A program made the position numbers and the translations under genes. The notes below the pieces were generated by a model, which did no database searches, had not been told where the DNA came from, and was given only the letters and a program-made list of their open reading frames with translations. From an uncultured Eubacteriales bacterium (lineage in GTDB: Bacteria > Bacillota > Clostridia > Oscillospirales > Acutalibacteraceae): DNA of 14,134 nt. Position 1 is the stretch's first letter, and every line of letters begins with the position of its first letter. The stretch is taken from contig CAKUAQ010000046.1 of NCBI GenBank assembly GCA_934636435.1, forward strand, positions 1 to 14,134, written 5' to 3'. This document shows, piece after piece, positions 5,134-12,481 of this stretch.

Positions 5134-6927
5134 ATGGCGGAAACCATTAAAGGACTGAAGCGGACGGCCTATTGCGGAGAATTTCGGGAGGAGCATGCCG
5201 GACAATCGGCGACGGTGTTCGGTTGGGTGCAGCGGCAGCGGGATCTGGGACAGCTCATTTTCGTCGATCTGCGGGACCGTACCGGAATTGTACAGCTGGC
5301 CTTTGACCAGGACACCGATAAGGCGGTGTTTGATAAGGCGTTCTCTCTGCGCAGCGAATATGTAGTGGCTGCCCGCGGCACGGTGCGGGTGCGCTCCGCT
5401 CGGAATAAGGAGATTCCTACCGGCGATGTGGAGATCGCCGTCGAGGAGCTGCGGATCCTCAATAAGGCGGAAACGCCCCCCTTTGAGATCAGTGAAAACT
5501 GCACGACGGCTGAGGCTACCCGGCTGAAATACCGGTATCTGGACCTGCGTCGTCCGAATCTGCAGCAGAATCTGATGCTGCGTCACCGGATTGCCAAGGC
5601 GACCCGGGACTATTTCGACAGCCAGGGCTTTATAGAGCTGGAGACCCCTATGCTCATCAAGTCCACCCCTGAGGGTGCGCGGGACTTTCTGGTGCCCAGT
5701 CGGGTGCATCCCGGCGAGTTTTATGCGCTGCCCCAGTCCCCGCAGCTATATAAGCAACTGAGTATGGTGGCGGGTTTTGACCGCTATATCCAGCTGGCAC
5801 GCTGTTTCCGGGACGAGGATCTGCGAGCGGATCGCCAGCCGGAATTCACGCAGATCGACATGGAGATGTCCTTCGTGGACGTGGAGGATGTGCTGGCGGT
5901 CGGCGAGGGCTTTATGCAGTCGGTGTTCAAGAGTGTGCTGGGGGTGGATGTACCCCTGCCGCTGCCCCGTCTGACCTACAATGAGGCGATGGAACGCTAT
6001 GGCTCCGATAAGCCGGATACCCGGTTCGGTATGGAGATCATCGATCTGACCGAGGCGGCTAAGGATTGCGGGTTTGGTGTGTTCTCCGGTGCTGTGGCGG
6101 CGGGCGGCACGGTGCGGTGTCTGAATGCGAAGGGCGCGGCGGCATCTCTCTCCCGCAAGGAGATAGATAAACTGACCGAGATGGCGAAGGGCATTGGCGC
6201 CAAGGGCCTGGCGTGGGTACGCTGGACGGCAGACGCCTGCGGTTCGTCTTTCGGAAAATTTCTGTCGGAAGAGGAGATGCAGCGGCTGCTGACGGCGGCC
6301 GGTGCAGAGCAGGGCGATGTGGTGCTGATCGTGGCGGACGCTAACAAGAAGCACGTGCTGTCGGTGCTGGGCGCGCTGCGTCTGGAGCTGGCGAACAAGC
6401 TGAATATCCCCCGCAGCGGCTACAATCTGCTGTGGATCACCCAGTTCCCGTTCTTCGAGTATAATGAGGAGACTCAGCACTGGGATGCGATGCATCACCC
6501 GTTCACGGCGCCGCTGGATGAGTGTATCCCGTATCTGGATTCCGACCCGGATAAGGTGTATGCCAAGTGCTATGACCTGGTGCTCAACGGCGTGGAGCTG
6601 GCGTCCGGCTCCATCCGGATCACCGATTCCGAGTTGCAGAGCCATATGTTCCGGGCGCTGGGTCTGTCCGATGAAGAGGCGCAGCAGAAGTTCGGCTATC
6701 TGCTGGATGCGTTCCGCTACGGTGCGCCGCCCCATGGCGGTATGGCCATCGGACTGGATCGACTGGTCATGCAGATGATCGGCGCGGCCAGCCTGCGGGA
6801 CGTGGTGGCCTACCCGAAGGTACAGAATATGTCCGAGCTGATGACCGATTGCCCGGCTGTGGTGGGCGATCAGCAGCTGGCGGAGCTGGGGATCGCTCTG
6901 CTTCACCCGGCGACGGAAGAAAACTGA
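5134..6927 (+). CDS. aspS: Aspartate--tRNA ligase (bacterial type)
   Basis: A 597-residue class II synthetase charging tRNA-Asp, of normal bacterial length. Seen: the N-terminal OB-fold anticodon domain with GWVQRQRDLGQLIFVDLRDR (residues 30-49), catalytic-core SPQLYKQLSMVAGFDRY, motif 2 around CFRDEDLRADRQPEFTQID (from residue 224), the bacterial GAD insertion domain in the middle of the core (roughly 290-420), and motif 3 GMAIGLDRL with Arg543. Leu38 in RDLG corresponds to the Leu of discriminating E. coli AspRS, where the Pseudomonas non-discriminating enzyme has His; this hints at discrimination against tRNA-Asn but does not prove it. GGAAGTGGGG before ATG 5134 is the ribosome binding site. 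It is in operon with hisS and is followed by a strong terminator. Confidence 0.97.
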   Translation: MAETIKGLKRTAYCGEFREEHAGQSATVFGWVQRQRDLGQLIFVDLRDRTGIVQLAFDQDTDKAVFDKAFSLRSEYVVAARGTVRVRSARNKEIPTGDVEIAVEELRILNKAETPPFEISENCTTAEATRLKYRYLDLRRPNLQQNLMLRHRIAKATRDYFDSQGFIELETPMLIKSTPEGARDFLVPSRVHPGEFYALPQSPQLYKQLSMVAGFDRYIQLARCFRDEDLRADRQPEFTQIDMEMSFVDVEDVLAVGEGFMQSVFKSVLGVDVPLPLPRLTYNEAMERYGSDKPDTRFGMEIIDLTEAAKDCGFGVFSGAVAAGGTVRCLNAKGAAASLSRKEIDKLTEMAKGIGAKGLAWVRWTADACGSSFGKFLSEEEMQRLLTAAGAEQGDVVLIVADANKKHVLSVLGALRLELANKLNIPRSGYNLLWITQFPFFEYNEETQHWDAMHHPFTAPLDECIPYLDSDPDKVYAKCYDLVLNGVELASGSIRITDSELQSHMFRALGLSDEEAQQKFGYLLDAFRYGAPPHGGMAIGLDRLVMQMIGAASLRDVVAYPKVQNMSELMTDCPAVVGDQQLAELGIALLHPATEEN

Positions 6928-6938
6928 ATGACTTTTTT

Positions 6939-6979
6939 CACCGCTCACTGAGGATTGTCCTTTGTGAGCGGTGCTTTTT
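6939..6979 (+). terminator. Intrinsic terminator of hisS-aspS
   Basis: A perfect 10-base stem, CACCGCTCAC (6939-6948) with GTGAGCGGTG (6964-6973), holds a loop with a further AGGA/TCCT pairing and is followed by CTTTTT. It begins 11 bases after the aspS stop. Confidence 0.92.
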
Positions 6980-7029
6980 CGTATTTCGCGGGAAATCGAC
7001 CGGAACCTCCATGAAATGCAAAAATTTGT

Positions 7030-7058
7030 TGAATATTCAGGCGTTTCGTGCTAAGATA
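7030..7058 (+). promoter_or_regulatory. Promoter of the recJ-rel-dtd-MBL-hemZ operon
   Basis: TTGAAT (7030-7035), a 17-base spacer and TAAGAT (7053-7058), with TGC directly before the -10 forming an extended -10. The predicted start near 7065 gives a leader of about 40 bases to recJ ATG 7106, which has AAAGGAG at 7092-7098. GAATATTC (7032-7039), an 8-base palindrome, overlaps the -35. No other promoter is evident up to 13966. Confidence 0.7.
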
Positions 7059-7105
7059 GCAGTATATATTCCATTATAGGCAGAAACTGAGAAAGGAGTG
7101 GTCGT

Positions 7106-9172
7106 ATGCGGATGAAACGCTGGGAGTTTGCCCCGCTGGACACGGCTCTGTCGGCGGAGCTGGCGTCGGAATGCGAGCTGCATCCGTTTTTGACCCTGCT
7201 GCTGACGACACAGGGGTTGACCGCTCCGGAGGATATATACGAGTTCCTCGCCGGCTCCGAGGAGGAGTCCGATCCGTTTTCCTATGCGGATATGGAGAAA
7301 GCGGCGCAGCGTATTCATGCGGCAATGGAACGCGGCGAAAAGATTCTGGTCTATGGGGATTACGATGTGGACGGTATCACGGCCACTGTGCTGCTGTATA
7401 CCTATCTGCGGGATGCCGGGGCCGATGTGGCGTGGGCCATCCCCAATCGGGACGACGGCTATGGGCTGCATGAGGACGGGATCGCGCGGGCGGCCGCCGC
7501 CGGCGTGGGGCTGATCGTGACTGTGGATACCGGTATTGCGTTGACGTCCGCAGAGGTGGCGGCCGCTTCCGGCGCCGGTGTGGATATCGTGGTGACCGAT
7601 CACCACCGTCCGACAGAGACTCTGCCGGATGTGTGCGCCGTGGTGGACCCCCATCGCCCCGATTGCGAGAGCACCTGCAAGGATTTGGCGGGCGTGGGTG
7701 TGGCGTTCATGCTGGTCTGTGTGCTGGAGGGGGACAGCGAGACGGTGTTTGAGCGCTACGGTGATCTGCTGACGTTGGGGACGCTGGCGGATCTGATCCC
7801 GCTGCGGGGATTCAATCGGGATCTGATGCGCCGGGGGATCGGCGCGCTGGATAGCAGCACGCGTCCCGGCATTGCGGCGCTCCGTCAGGCGGCCGGATAT
7901 GGGGATAAGACTTTGACGGCAGCGGCGGCAGTGTTTGTGCTGGCTCCCCGCATCAATGCGGCCGGCCGCATGGGCGATCCGGAGGTGGCGCTGCGGCTGC
8001 TGTTGACGGAGGATGCGGCGCAGGCGGCTCCGCTGGCCGAGCAGCTGCAGATGATGAACGCGGAGCGCCAGCGTGTGGGGCAGGAGATTTACGCTCAGAT
8101 CGAGACGACGCTGGCGACACATCCGGAATGGCTCTGCCAGCGGGTGCTGGTGGTGGAAGGCCCGGGTTGGCACGGCGGCGTGCTGGGAATCATGGCGGCA
8201 CGGCTGGCGGAGCAATACGGAAAACCGGCTGTGGTGATCAGCATCGGCGAGGATGGGGTGGCTCACGGCTCCGCCCGGAGCATCGAGGGCTTCCCGCTGT
8301 ATCCGGCGCTGGATAGCTGCCGGAAGCTGCTCACCGCCTTCGGCGGCCACGAGATGGCGGCGGGACTGTCGCTGCCGGCAGAACAGATCCCGGCGCTGCG
8401 TAGGCAGGTGAACACCTGGGCGGCGCAGGAGTATCCCCGAATGCCGGTTCCGGCGCTGCATATCGCCATGCGGATCCGTCCGGATCAAATCAATCTGGAG
8501 AAACTGCTGCTGATGGATGCATTAGAGCCGATGGGCGCGGGGAATCCCATGCCGCTCTTCTGCCTGTCCCGCATGACGCTGGATAACATCACCGCCATTG
8601 GCAACGGAAAGCATCTGCGTCTGTCATTGAGCCGCGGCGGCGTGCGTGTCAGCGCTGTGAAATTCCAGACTGCGCCGGAGGATTTCCCGATTCCCTGCGG
8701 CTCGGTGCTCAATTGTGTGGTATCGCTGGAAAAAAACGAATATCATGGAAATACCAATGTCAGTATCCGCATCCGGGATGTGGCCTACGCACAGACGGAC
8801 CGTCAGCAATGGATAGATGCCATAGACACCTATGAGGCGCTCCTGCGGCAGGAGCAGCGGCTGCCGGCGGCGGATACGCTTCCGCCTCGAGAGCTGCTGA
8901 CGCGGCTGTACAGTATGCTCCGCTCCTGCGAGGGCTGGAGCGGCACGGCGGAGCAGCTGCAATACGCCGTCTCCCGGGTGGGCTGCACCGGGGGCGAACT
9001 GCCCTCGCCGCTGCATCTGCTGACGGCGCTGGAGATCTGGCGGCAGGCCGGTCTGTTGGCGGTGACGGATGGCGGCGAGCGGCTGCATCTGCGCTTGATC
9101 CCCACCACCGGAAAAGCCGATCTGACCCGGACACCCCTGTGGGAATACCTGAGTGAAGGAGGGCAACCATGA
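7106..9172 (+). CDS. recJ: Single-stranded-DNA-specific exonuclease RecJ
   Basis: A 688-residue DHH-family 5'-3' exonuclease that resects single-stranded DNA in recombination, mismatch and base-excision repair. Seen: metal-binding motif I YGDYDVDG (residues 83-90; Asp85, Asp87, Asp89), VTVDTG with Asp141, the DHH motif VTDHHRP (163-169), VVDPHRPDC, LAPRINAAGRMG, and the DHHA1 motif GGHEMAAGL (413-421), then an OB-fold region and a C-terminal extension (about 560-688) as in Firmicute RecJ, which is longer than the E. coli protein (577 residues) and shorter than that of B. subtilis (786). All key residues are present. The start has AAAGGAG seven bases upstream. It is the first gene of a five-gene operon, and its TGA overlaps the rel ATG by four bases, suggesting translational coupling. 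Confidence 0.96.
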   Translation: MRMKRWEFAPLDTALSAELASECELHPFLTLLLTTQGLTAPEDIYEFLAGSEEESDPFSYADMEKAAQRIHAAMERGEKILVYGDYDVDGITATVLLYTYLRDAGADVAWAIPNRDDGYGLHEDGIARAAAAGVGLIVTVDTGIALTSAEVAAASGAGVDIVVTDHHRPTETLPDVCAVVDPHRPDCESTCKDLAGVGVAFMLVCVLEGDSETVFERYGDLLTLGTLADLIPLRGFNRDLMRRGIGALDSSTRPGIAALRQAAGYGDKTLTAAAAVFVLAPRINAAGRMGDPEVALRLLLTEDAAQAAPLAEQLQMMNAERQRVGQEIYAQIETTLATHPEWLCQRVLVVEGPGWHGGVLGIMAARLAEQYGKPAVVISIGEDGVAHGSARSIEGFPLYPALDSCRKLLTAFGGHEMAAGLSLPAEQIPALRRQVNTWAAQEYPRMPVPALHIAMRIRPDQINLEKLLLMDALEPMGAGNPMPLFCLSRMTLDNITAIGNGKHLRLSLSRGGVRVSAVKFQTAPEDFPIPCGSVLNCVVSLEKNEYHGNTNVSIRIRDVAYAQTDRQQWIDAIDTYEALLRQEQRLPAADTLPPRELLTRLYSMLRSCEGWSGTAEQLQYAVSRVGCTGGELPSPLHLLTALEIWRQAGLLAVTDGGERLHLRLIPTTGKADLTRTPLWEYLSEGGQP

Positions 9173-11367
9173 ATCAACCGGAAACTGTGGAATCGGTCAA
9201 GGCTACGCTGAAAACTCTGTTGGCCGAGAGCGAAAAAAGCTATCAGATCGACCGCATCGAACGGGCGATCGACATGGCGGAGAAGGCCCATGCGGGGCAG
9301 AAACGCCAATCCGGTGAGGATTATGTTTGCCATCCGCTGCATGTGGCGTGCATTCTGGTGGAGATGGGGATGGACAGCGATTCCGTGGTGGCGGCGCTGC
9401 TCCATGATGTGGTGGAGGATACGCCGCTGGAGCTGTCGGATATCGCCGCGGCTTTCGGCGACGAGGTGGCGCATCTGGTGGACGGCGTGACCAAGATCAC
9501 CAAGATGAACTTTTCCACTAAAGAGGAGCAGCAGGCGGAGAATGTGCGCAAGATGCTGTTGGCCATGTCCCAGGATGTGCGGGTCATGATCATCAAATTA
9601 GCGGACCGCTTGCACAACATGCGCACCAGCGACGGCTGGGCGCCCCAGAAGCGCCGGGATAAGGCGCGGGAAACGCTGGATATTTATGCCCCGCTGGCAC
9701 ACCGTCTGGGGATCCGCTCCATCAAGGAGGAATTGGAGGATCGGTCGCTGCGGGTGCTGGACCCGGTGGCATATAAAGAGATCGAGGATAATCTGGCACT
9801 GCGGGCGGAGGAACGCTTGGCATTCCTGGCGGGAATTCAGGACCGCATCCGTGATAAGCTGGCGGAGTACGGCATTCAGGCGCAGATGTCCGGCCGGGTC
9901 AAGAGCATCGCCGGTATTTACCGGAAAATGTATATTCAGGGCCATGCCTTTGACGAGATCTTTGATATTTACGCCGTGCGGGTGATCGTGGATACGGTGA
10001 ACGACTGCTATAATGTGCTGGGACTGGTGCATGAGATGTTCCGCCCTCTGCCGAACCGATTTAAGGATTATATTTCCACCCCCAAGGCGAATATGTACCA
10101 GTCGCTGCATACGACCGTGGTGAGCAAGGAGAAGATTCCTTTTGAGGTGCAGATCCGTACCTATGAGATGCACTATACGGCGGAATACGGCATCGCCGCC
10201 CATTGGAAGTATAAGCTGGGGCTGCAAAAGCAGGATAAGCTGGATGAGCGGCTGGCGTGGGTGCGGCAGTTCATCGAGAACCAGAAGGATGTGGACGATG
10301 CCGAGGATATCGTCCGCAGCATCAAGACCGACCTGAATATTGATGACGTGTTTGTATTCACCCCCAAGGGCGATGTGATCACCCTGCCGGTGGGCAGCAC
10401 AGTCATCGACTTTGCCTATGCCATTCATACGGCGGTGGGTAACCGTATGGTGGGCGCTAAGGTGGACGGACGCATTGTGCCGCTGGATTACCGTGTGAAA
10501 ACCGGTGAGATTGTGGAGGTGCTGACCACGGCGGCGCCCGGCCACGGTCCCAGCCGGGATTGGCTCAATATCGTGCATACCGGCGAAGCCCGCAATAAGA
10601 TCCGCAGCTGGTTCAAGCGGGAGCGCCGGGAGGAAAATGTGCAGCAGGGCCGGGCGGAGCTGGAGCGGGAGCTGTCCCGGAATCTGATTCGTCTGCCGGA
10701 GGACCGTATGGCGGCGTTTCTGCTGGAGCAGAGTCGTCGGCAGCATTGCTCGTCGTTGGAGGATTTCTATGCCGCCATCGGCTACGGCGGAATTCTGCTG
10801 TCCCGCCTGATCCCGCGGATGAAAGAGGAATATGCCCGTATTCAGCGGGAGGAGCAGACCGAAACATCGCCGCAGCCGGTGCTTACGCCGCCGGTGCGGC
10901 GTAAGCACCATAACGGCGGCGTGATCGTGGACGGCATGGAGGATTGCCTCGTCAAGTTCGCCCAATGCTGTAACCCGGTGCCGGGAGACCCCATCATCGG
11001 GTTTATCACCCGTGGTTATGGGGTGTCCATTCATCGCCGGGATTGCACCAATGTGCCCAAGGTGATCGAGGAAGCACCCAACCGGGAGCGCTGGGTGTCG
11101 GTGCAGTGGGAATCCGGGCAGAAAACGGAATCCTATGCCACGCTGCGAGTGGTGGCGGGCAGCGGCGAGAATCTGCTGCTGAAGCTGACCACCGTGCTGG
11201 CCAATATGCACGTCTCGGTGCACGCTATGAATGCCCGGGAGATGGAGGGCGGCGGCGCTGTGGTGACGCTGACGGTAGTGGTCAGCAGCGTCGAGCATTT
11301 GCAGATGATTATGAAAAAGCTGGAATCGGTGGATATTGTGGATCGGGTAGAACGGTCGACCACCTGA
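9169..11367 (+). CDS. rel: Bifunctional (p)ppGpp synthetase/hydrolase Rel
   Basis: A 732-residue long RSH protein that makes and degrades (p)ppGpp in response to starved ribosomes. Domains seen in order: HD hydrolase with HPLHVA (His55), LLHDVVEDT (His79-Asp80) and KLADRLHNMRT (about 40-160), all intact; synthetase with GRVKSIAGIYRKM, RFKDYIS and FEVQIRTYEMHYTAEYGIAAHWKYK (about 240-345); TGS (about 383-445); a helical region; a linker; the zinc-finger-like AQCCNPVPGD...IHRRDC segment (about 590-625); and a C-terminal ACT domain (about 655-732). R297-F-K-D300 is the RXKD form associated with bifunctional enzymes rather than the EXDD of monofunctional RelA. AAGGAGGG lies five bases before the start. 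A perfect hairpin sequence sits in the linker codons at 10878-10909. Confidence 0.97.
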   Translation: MNQPETVESVKATLKTLLAESEKSYQIDRIERAIDMAEKAHAGQKRQSGEDYVCHPLHVACILVEMGMDSDSVVAALLHDVVEDTPLELSDIAAAFGDEVAHLVDGVTKITKMNFSTKEEQQAENVRKMLLAMSQDVRVMIIKLADRLHNMRTSDGWAPQKRRDKARETLDIYAPLAHRLGIRSIKEELEDRSLRVLDPVAYKEIEDNLALRAEERLAFLAGIQDRIRDKLAEYGIQAQMSGRVKSIAGIYRKMYIQGHAFDEIFDIYAVRVIVDTVNDCYNVLGLVHEMFRPLPNRFKDYISTPKANMYQSLHTTVVSKEKIPFEVQIRTYEMHYTAEYGIAAHWKYKLGLQKQDKLDERLAWVRQFIENQKDVDDAEDIVRSIKTDLNIDDVFVFTPKGDVITLPVGSTVIDFAYAIHTAVGNRMVGAKVDGRIVPLDYRVKTGEIVEVLTTAAPGHGPSRDWLNIVHTGEARNKIRSWFKRERREENVQQGRAELERELSRNLIRLPEDRMAAFLLEQSRRQHCSSLEDFYAAIGYGGILLSRLIPRMKEEYARIQREEQTETSPQPVLTPPVRRKHHNGGVIVDGMEDCLVKFAQCCNPVPGDPIIGFITRGYGVSIHRRDCTNVPKVIEEAPNRERWVSVQWESGQKTESYATLRVVAGSGENLLLKLTTVLANMHVSVHAMNAREMEGGGAVVTLTVVVSSVEHLQMIMKKLESVDIVDRVERSTT
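10878..10909 (+). repeat. Perfect 14-bp inverted repeat inside rel
   Basis: GGTGCTTACGCCGC (10878-10891) and GCGGCGTAAGCACC (10896-10909) are exact reverse complements separated by the four bases CGGT. The element lies wholly within the rel reading frame, in codons about 570-581, which encode PVLTPPVRRKHH of the linker between the helical region and the zinc-finger domain. No T-run follows, so it is not a terminator. I saw no second copy in the window. It could be a small palindromic repeat that inserted into a tolerant linker or a structured mRNA element. Confidence 0.9.
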
Positions 11368-11384
11368 CGGACGGAGCGTGTTGT

Positions 11385-11852
11385 ATGAAAGCGGTGTATC
11401 AGCGGGTGTCCTATGCCCGGGTCGAGGTTGACGGCGAAACGGTGGGCACCATCGGTGAGGGCGTGCTGCTGCTGGTGGGGGTGTGCCCGGAGGATACACC
11501 GGCCGAAGCGGTGCTGTTGGCCAAAAAGGTGGCGCAGCTGCGGGTGTTTGAGGATGAGAACGGCAAGATGAACCGTTCGGTGCTGGATGTGGGCGGCGGC
11601 GTGCTGGCTGTGTCCCAGTTTACGCTGTGCGCCGATCTGAAGCACGGGCGGCGGCCGGACTTTTTCGGTGCCGCGCGCCCGGAGATTGCCCGACCGTTGT
11701 TTGATGCGGTGGTAGAGCAGCTGGGCGTCTGTGGTGTCGCGACGGTGCAGACCGGCGTATTCGGTGCGGATATGCAGGTGTCTTTGCTGAACAACGGTCC
11801 GGTGACGCTCCTGCTGGATACCGATCTGTGGAAGAAGGAGCCGAGGACATGA
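11385..11852 (+). CDS. dtd: D-aminoacyl-tRNA deacylase
   Basis: A 155-residue cytosolic homodimer-type enzyme that removes D-amino acids (and glycine mischarged on tRNA-Ala) from tRNA. Seen: MKAVYQRVSYARVEVDG at the N-terminus, LRVFEDENGKMNRSVLDVGG, the active-site SQFTL (residues 77-81), GRRPDFFGAA, TGVFGADMQVSLLNNGPVT with the Gly-cis-Pro motif in NNGPVT (136-141). It is slightly longer than the usual 145-150 residues, owing to a short charged tail after LLLDTD. Start: ATG 11385 has CGGAG eight bases upstream and lies 17 bases after the rel stop; the frame remains open further upstream inside rel but without support. Its TGA overlaps the next ATG by four bases. Confidence 0.96.
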   Translation: MKAVYQRVSYARVEVDGETVGTIGEGVLLLVGVCPEDTPAEAVLLAKKVAQLRVFEDENGKMNRSVLDVGGGVLAVSQFTLCADLKHGRRPDFFGAARPEIARPLFDAVVEQLGVCGVATVQTGVFGADMQVSLLNNGPVTLLLDTDLWKKEPRT

Positions 11853-12466
11853 CGGTAGACTGTCTCTCTGTGGGAGAACTGGAAGCCAATTGTTATTTGC
11901 TGCGTACCGCCGACGGCAGCGGGTGGATCGTGGACCCCGGCGCGGAGCCGGAAAGGGTCCTTTCCGCTGTTAACGCCGGTGCTTTCCACCCGGAGGCGGT
12001 GCTGTTGACCCATGCGCATTTTGACCACATGGGGGCGGCCGGAGCAGTGTGCGCGGCGCTGGGGATTCCGCTGTGGGTCGGTGCGGCCGACGCAGATTTT
12101 TTGACCGATCCGGTGGGAAACCTGTCTGGCGTGTTCGGCGGTGTCCCGATCTGTGATCTGCATGCTGACCGGTTGCTGCGGGAGGGGGATGTGCTGCGCC
12201 GGGGGGCGGAAACACTGCGGGTGCTGGAGACCCCCGGACACACCCCCGGCAGCCTGTGCTTTTGGGGGACGGACGTGCTGATCACGGGGGATACACTGTT
12301 CTGCCAGAGCATCGGACGCACGGATTTTCCCGGGAGCGATGGGGCGGCTATGCGCCGCTCGCTTGCCCGGCTGATGACCCTGCCGGACGGATTGACCGTC
12401 TGCCCCGGTCACGGCCCACGGACGACTCTGGGTCAGGAGCGCCGCTTCAACCCGTTTGTTGAGTGA
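11849..12466 (+). CDS. MBL-fold metallohydrolase, glyoxalase II-like
   Basis: A 205-residue metallo-beta-lactamase-fold protein of the small glyoxalase II-like (YcbL/GloB2-type) group. All metal ligands are visible: THAHFDH (His55, His57, Asp59, His60), GHTPGS (His131), TGDTLF (Asp148) and CPGHGP (His188). These proteins hydrolyse thioesters or related substrates using two metal ions, but the substrate is not determined by sequence. A homologue at this position between dtd and hemZ is usual in Clostridia, so it belongs to the conserved block. ATG 11849 has AAGGAG eight bases upstream and shares ATGA with the dtd stop; an in-frame GTG at 11828 is rejected because it precedes that site. mgsA elsewhere in the window invites a methylglyoxal-detoxification idea, but nothing here shows it. 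Confidence 0.9.
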   Translation: MTVDCLSVGELEANCYLLRTADGSGWIVDPGAEPERVLSAVNAGAFHPEAVLLTHAHFDHMGAAGAVCAALGIPLWVGAADADFLTDPVGNLSGVFGGVPICDLHADRLLREGDVLRRGAETLRVLETPGHTPGSLCFWGTDVLITGDTLFCQSIGRTDFPGSDGAAMRRSLARLMTLPDGLTVCPGHGPRTTLGQERRFNPFVE

Positions 12467-12481
12467 GGAGTTTACTGTTCA

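Noticed and set aside
9598..11499. Very long open frame on the minus strand opposite rel
   Set aside because: It is a mirror of the GC-rich codon pattern of rel. Its translation is rich in His, Arg, Gln and Pro with no recognisable domain, it has no start signals, and rel is certain on the other strand. The same applies to the minus-strand frames opposite galE, aspS, recJ and hisS.
11849..12466. Linking the MBL-fold gene and mgsA as a methylglyoxal make-and-break system
   Set aside because: They are in different operons about 8 kb apart, the MBL substrate is unknown, and no glyoxalase I is present, so the link is not supported.
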